Below, piece after piece: positions 63,351 through 64,000 of a stretch of 64,000 nt of DNA. Every line of letters starts with the position of its first letter. Position 1 is the stretch's first letter. The notes beneath the pieces are model-generated. The model had not been told where the DNA came from. It searched no databases and saw nothing but the letters and a program-made list of their open reading frames with translations. Position numbers and translations under genes: made by a program. Origin of the DNA: Staphylococcus delphini (lineage in GTDB: Bacteria > Bacillota > Bacilli > Staphylococcales > Staphylococcaceae); NCBI RefSeq assembly GCF_900636325.1, contig NZ_LR134263.1, positions 2,232,001 through 2,296,000 of the forward strand, written 5' to 3'.

Positions 63351-64000
63351 TTAATTAAACGATGTGCGCAACAATCGAATGGCTTGTACGGCATAATTTC
63401 TTAACTGTATCCCCATTTTGAAGTCAGTTAATGTTTTCGGCATCTCTATAAACGTGTTGAACATACCCGTCACACCTAGTGCTTCGAATCGTTCGAATTT
63501 ATCCGCTGTACCACATAGTGCGATAGCCGGCTTATTATATTGTTGGCACAGTTCAGCAATTCTTAATGAAGACGTTTCAATCATTTCGTCTTGTTCATCA
63601 ATGCCTTCACCAAATACCACTAAGTCCGCTTGTTTAACTAATTGATTCAATCCTGTAATTTGATCAACTAATTCATGACTCGTTTGAATTTCAGCTTTAT
63701 ATAATGCATGTAACGTTGCCGCAATACCGCCACCAGCACCGCCTCTTTCAACCGTACCAAGCACGATATGATGCTGATGTTTAAACAATTCACTCCAATA
63801 CCAAAGCAAATTGTCAATTACCACTGCTTCTTCTCGGTCGATTTGAAGATTTGGATAGGTCTTCATGACTGCACTCTGTTTGCCGTATAACTTACTCTCA
63901 AAATCTGTCACAATCTGAATACGGCACGCTTTCAAACCTTCATGTAAACCTTCAAGATCAATACGTCGCACATGTTTAATTTGGCCGCCACCTTTTGTCA
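63351..64000 (-). CDS. Glycerate kinase, C-terminal part (5' end beyond window)
   Basis: The 216 codons seen end at 63351 and stay open to the window edge, so the gene continues to the right. GGGQIKHVRRIDLEGL, GTVERGGAGGGIAATLHAL and FGEGIDEQDEMIETSSLR match the GlxK/GarK type I glycerate kinase family, which phosphorylates glycerate to a phosphoglycerate. In GxIDxQT of most family members the last residues read T; here the segment is GIDEQDEMIETS, a small variation. A GTG at 63971 could be misread as a start, but conserved sequence precedes it. Confidence 0.88.
   Translation of the reverse strand, partial: TKGGGQIKHVRRIDLEGLHEGLKACRIQIVTDFESKLYGKQSAVMKTYPNLQIDREEAVVIDNLLWYWSELFKHQHHIVLGTVERGGAGGGIAATLHALYKAEIQTSHELVDQITGLNQLVKQADLVVFGEGIDEQDEMIETSSLRIAELCQQYNKPAIALCGTADKFERFEALGVTGMFNTFIEMPKTLTDFKMGIQLRNYAVQAIRLLRTSFN

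Overview
The window reads as a chromosomal segment of a coagulase-positive Staphylococcus. The Staphylococcus intermedius group (S. pseudintermedius, S. delphini, S. intermedius) is my best inference. Most housekeeping proteins and the gene order (secA-prfB, uvrB-uvrA-hprK-lgt, trxB-rapZ-yvcK-whiA-clpP, gapR-gap-pgk-tpiA-gpmI-eno, secG-est-rnr-smpB-ssrA) match what I know of S. aureus, but the sequences have clearly diverged. Base composition is AT-rich. Most genes lie on the minus strand.

Layout. 1-4.2 kb: the 5' part of metN behind a SAM-I riboswitch and terminator, a thioredoxin-like/Toprim overlapping pair, gcvH, an ArsC/Spx-fold reductase, a 1.2-kb gene-free stretch full of decayed dispersed repeats, and a thioredoxin gene. 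4.2-9.7 kb: nitroreductase with a Fur-like box, aroD, D-lactate dehydrogenase, an Ohr/OsmC peroxidase, a GNAT enzyme with a DUF1722 (YbgA-like) protein, and a membrane-anchored FmtA-like serine hydrolase. 9.7-14.4 kb: an accessory block next to the 3' end of the tmRNA gene. It holds two tandem copies of a two-gene module (a small DUF6978-like protein plus a DUF1828/DUF1829-like protein), each behind the same perfect 41-bp non-coding repeat. The first small gene is broken by a one-base homopolymer shift. The block ends with a SEB/SEC-type enterotoxin (superantigen) gene.

14.4-31.4 kb: core genes for ribosome rescue (ssrA, smpB), RNA decay (rnr), secretion (secG), the glycolytic cluster under GapR, small membrane and envelope proteins, and clpP with a CtsR box. 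31.5-54.2 kb: tRNA-Arg(CCG), whiA-yvcK-rapZ, trxB, a TPR protein, an acetyltransferase, lgt, hprK, uvrA/uvrB with a LexA box, csbA and an HD hydrolase, prfB with its programmed frameshift, secA, hpf, comFC/comFA and degV. 54.5-64 kb: an IMPACT-family protein, an IS110/IS1111-type insertion sequence with a structured flank, a second copy of the palindromic dispersed repeat, tagO, gdpS, a split threonine/serine exporter, pepT, and the end of a glycerate kinase gene.

The most unusual part is the 10.2-13.1 kb duplicated module, which I cannot tie to any described system. The IS110-type element, the 160-bp palindromic repeat and the toxin gene are the other accessory signals. I see no CRISPR array, rRNA or intact prophage.
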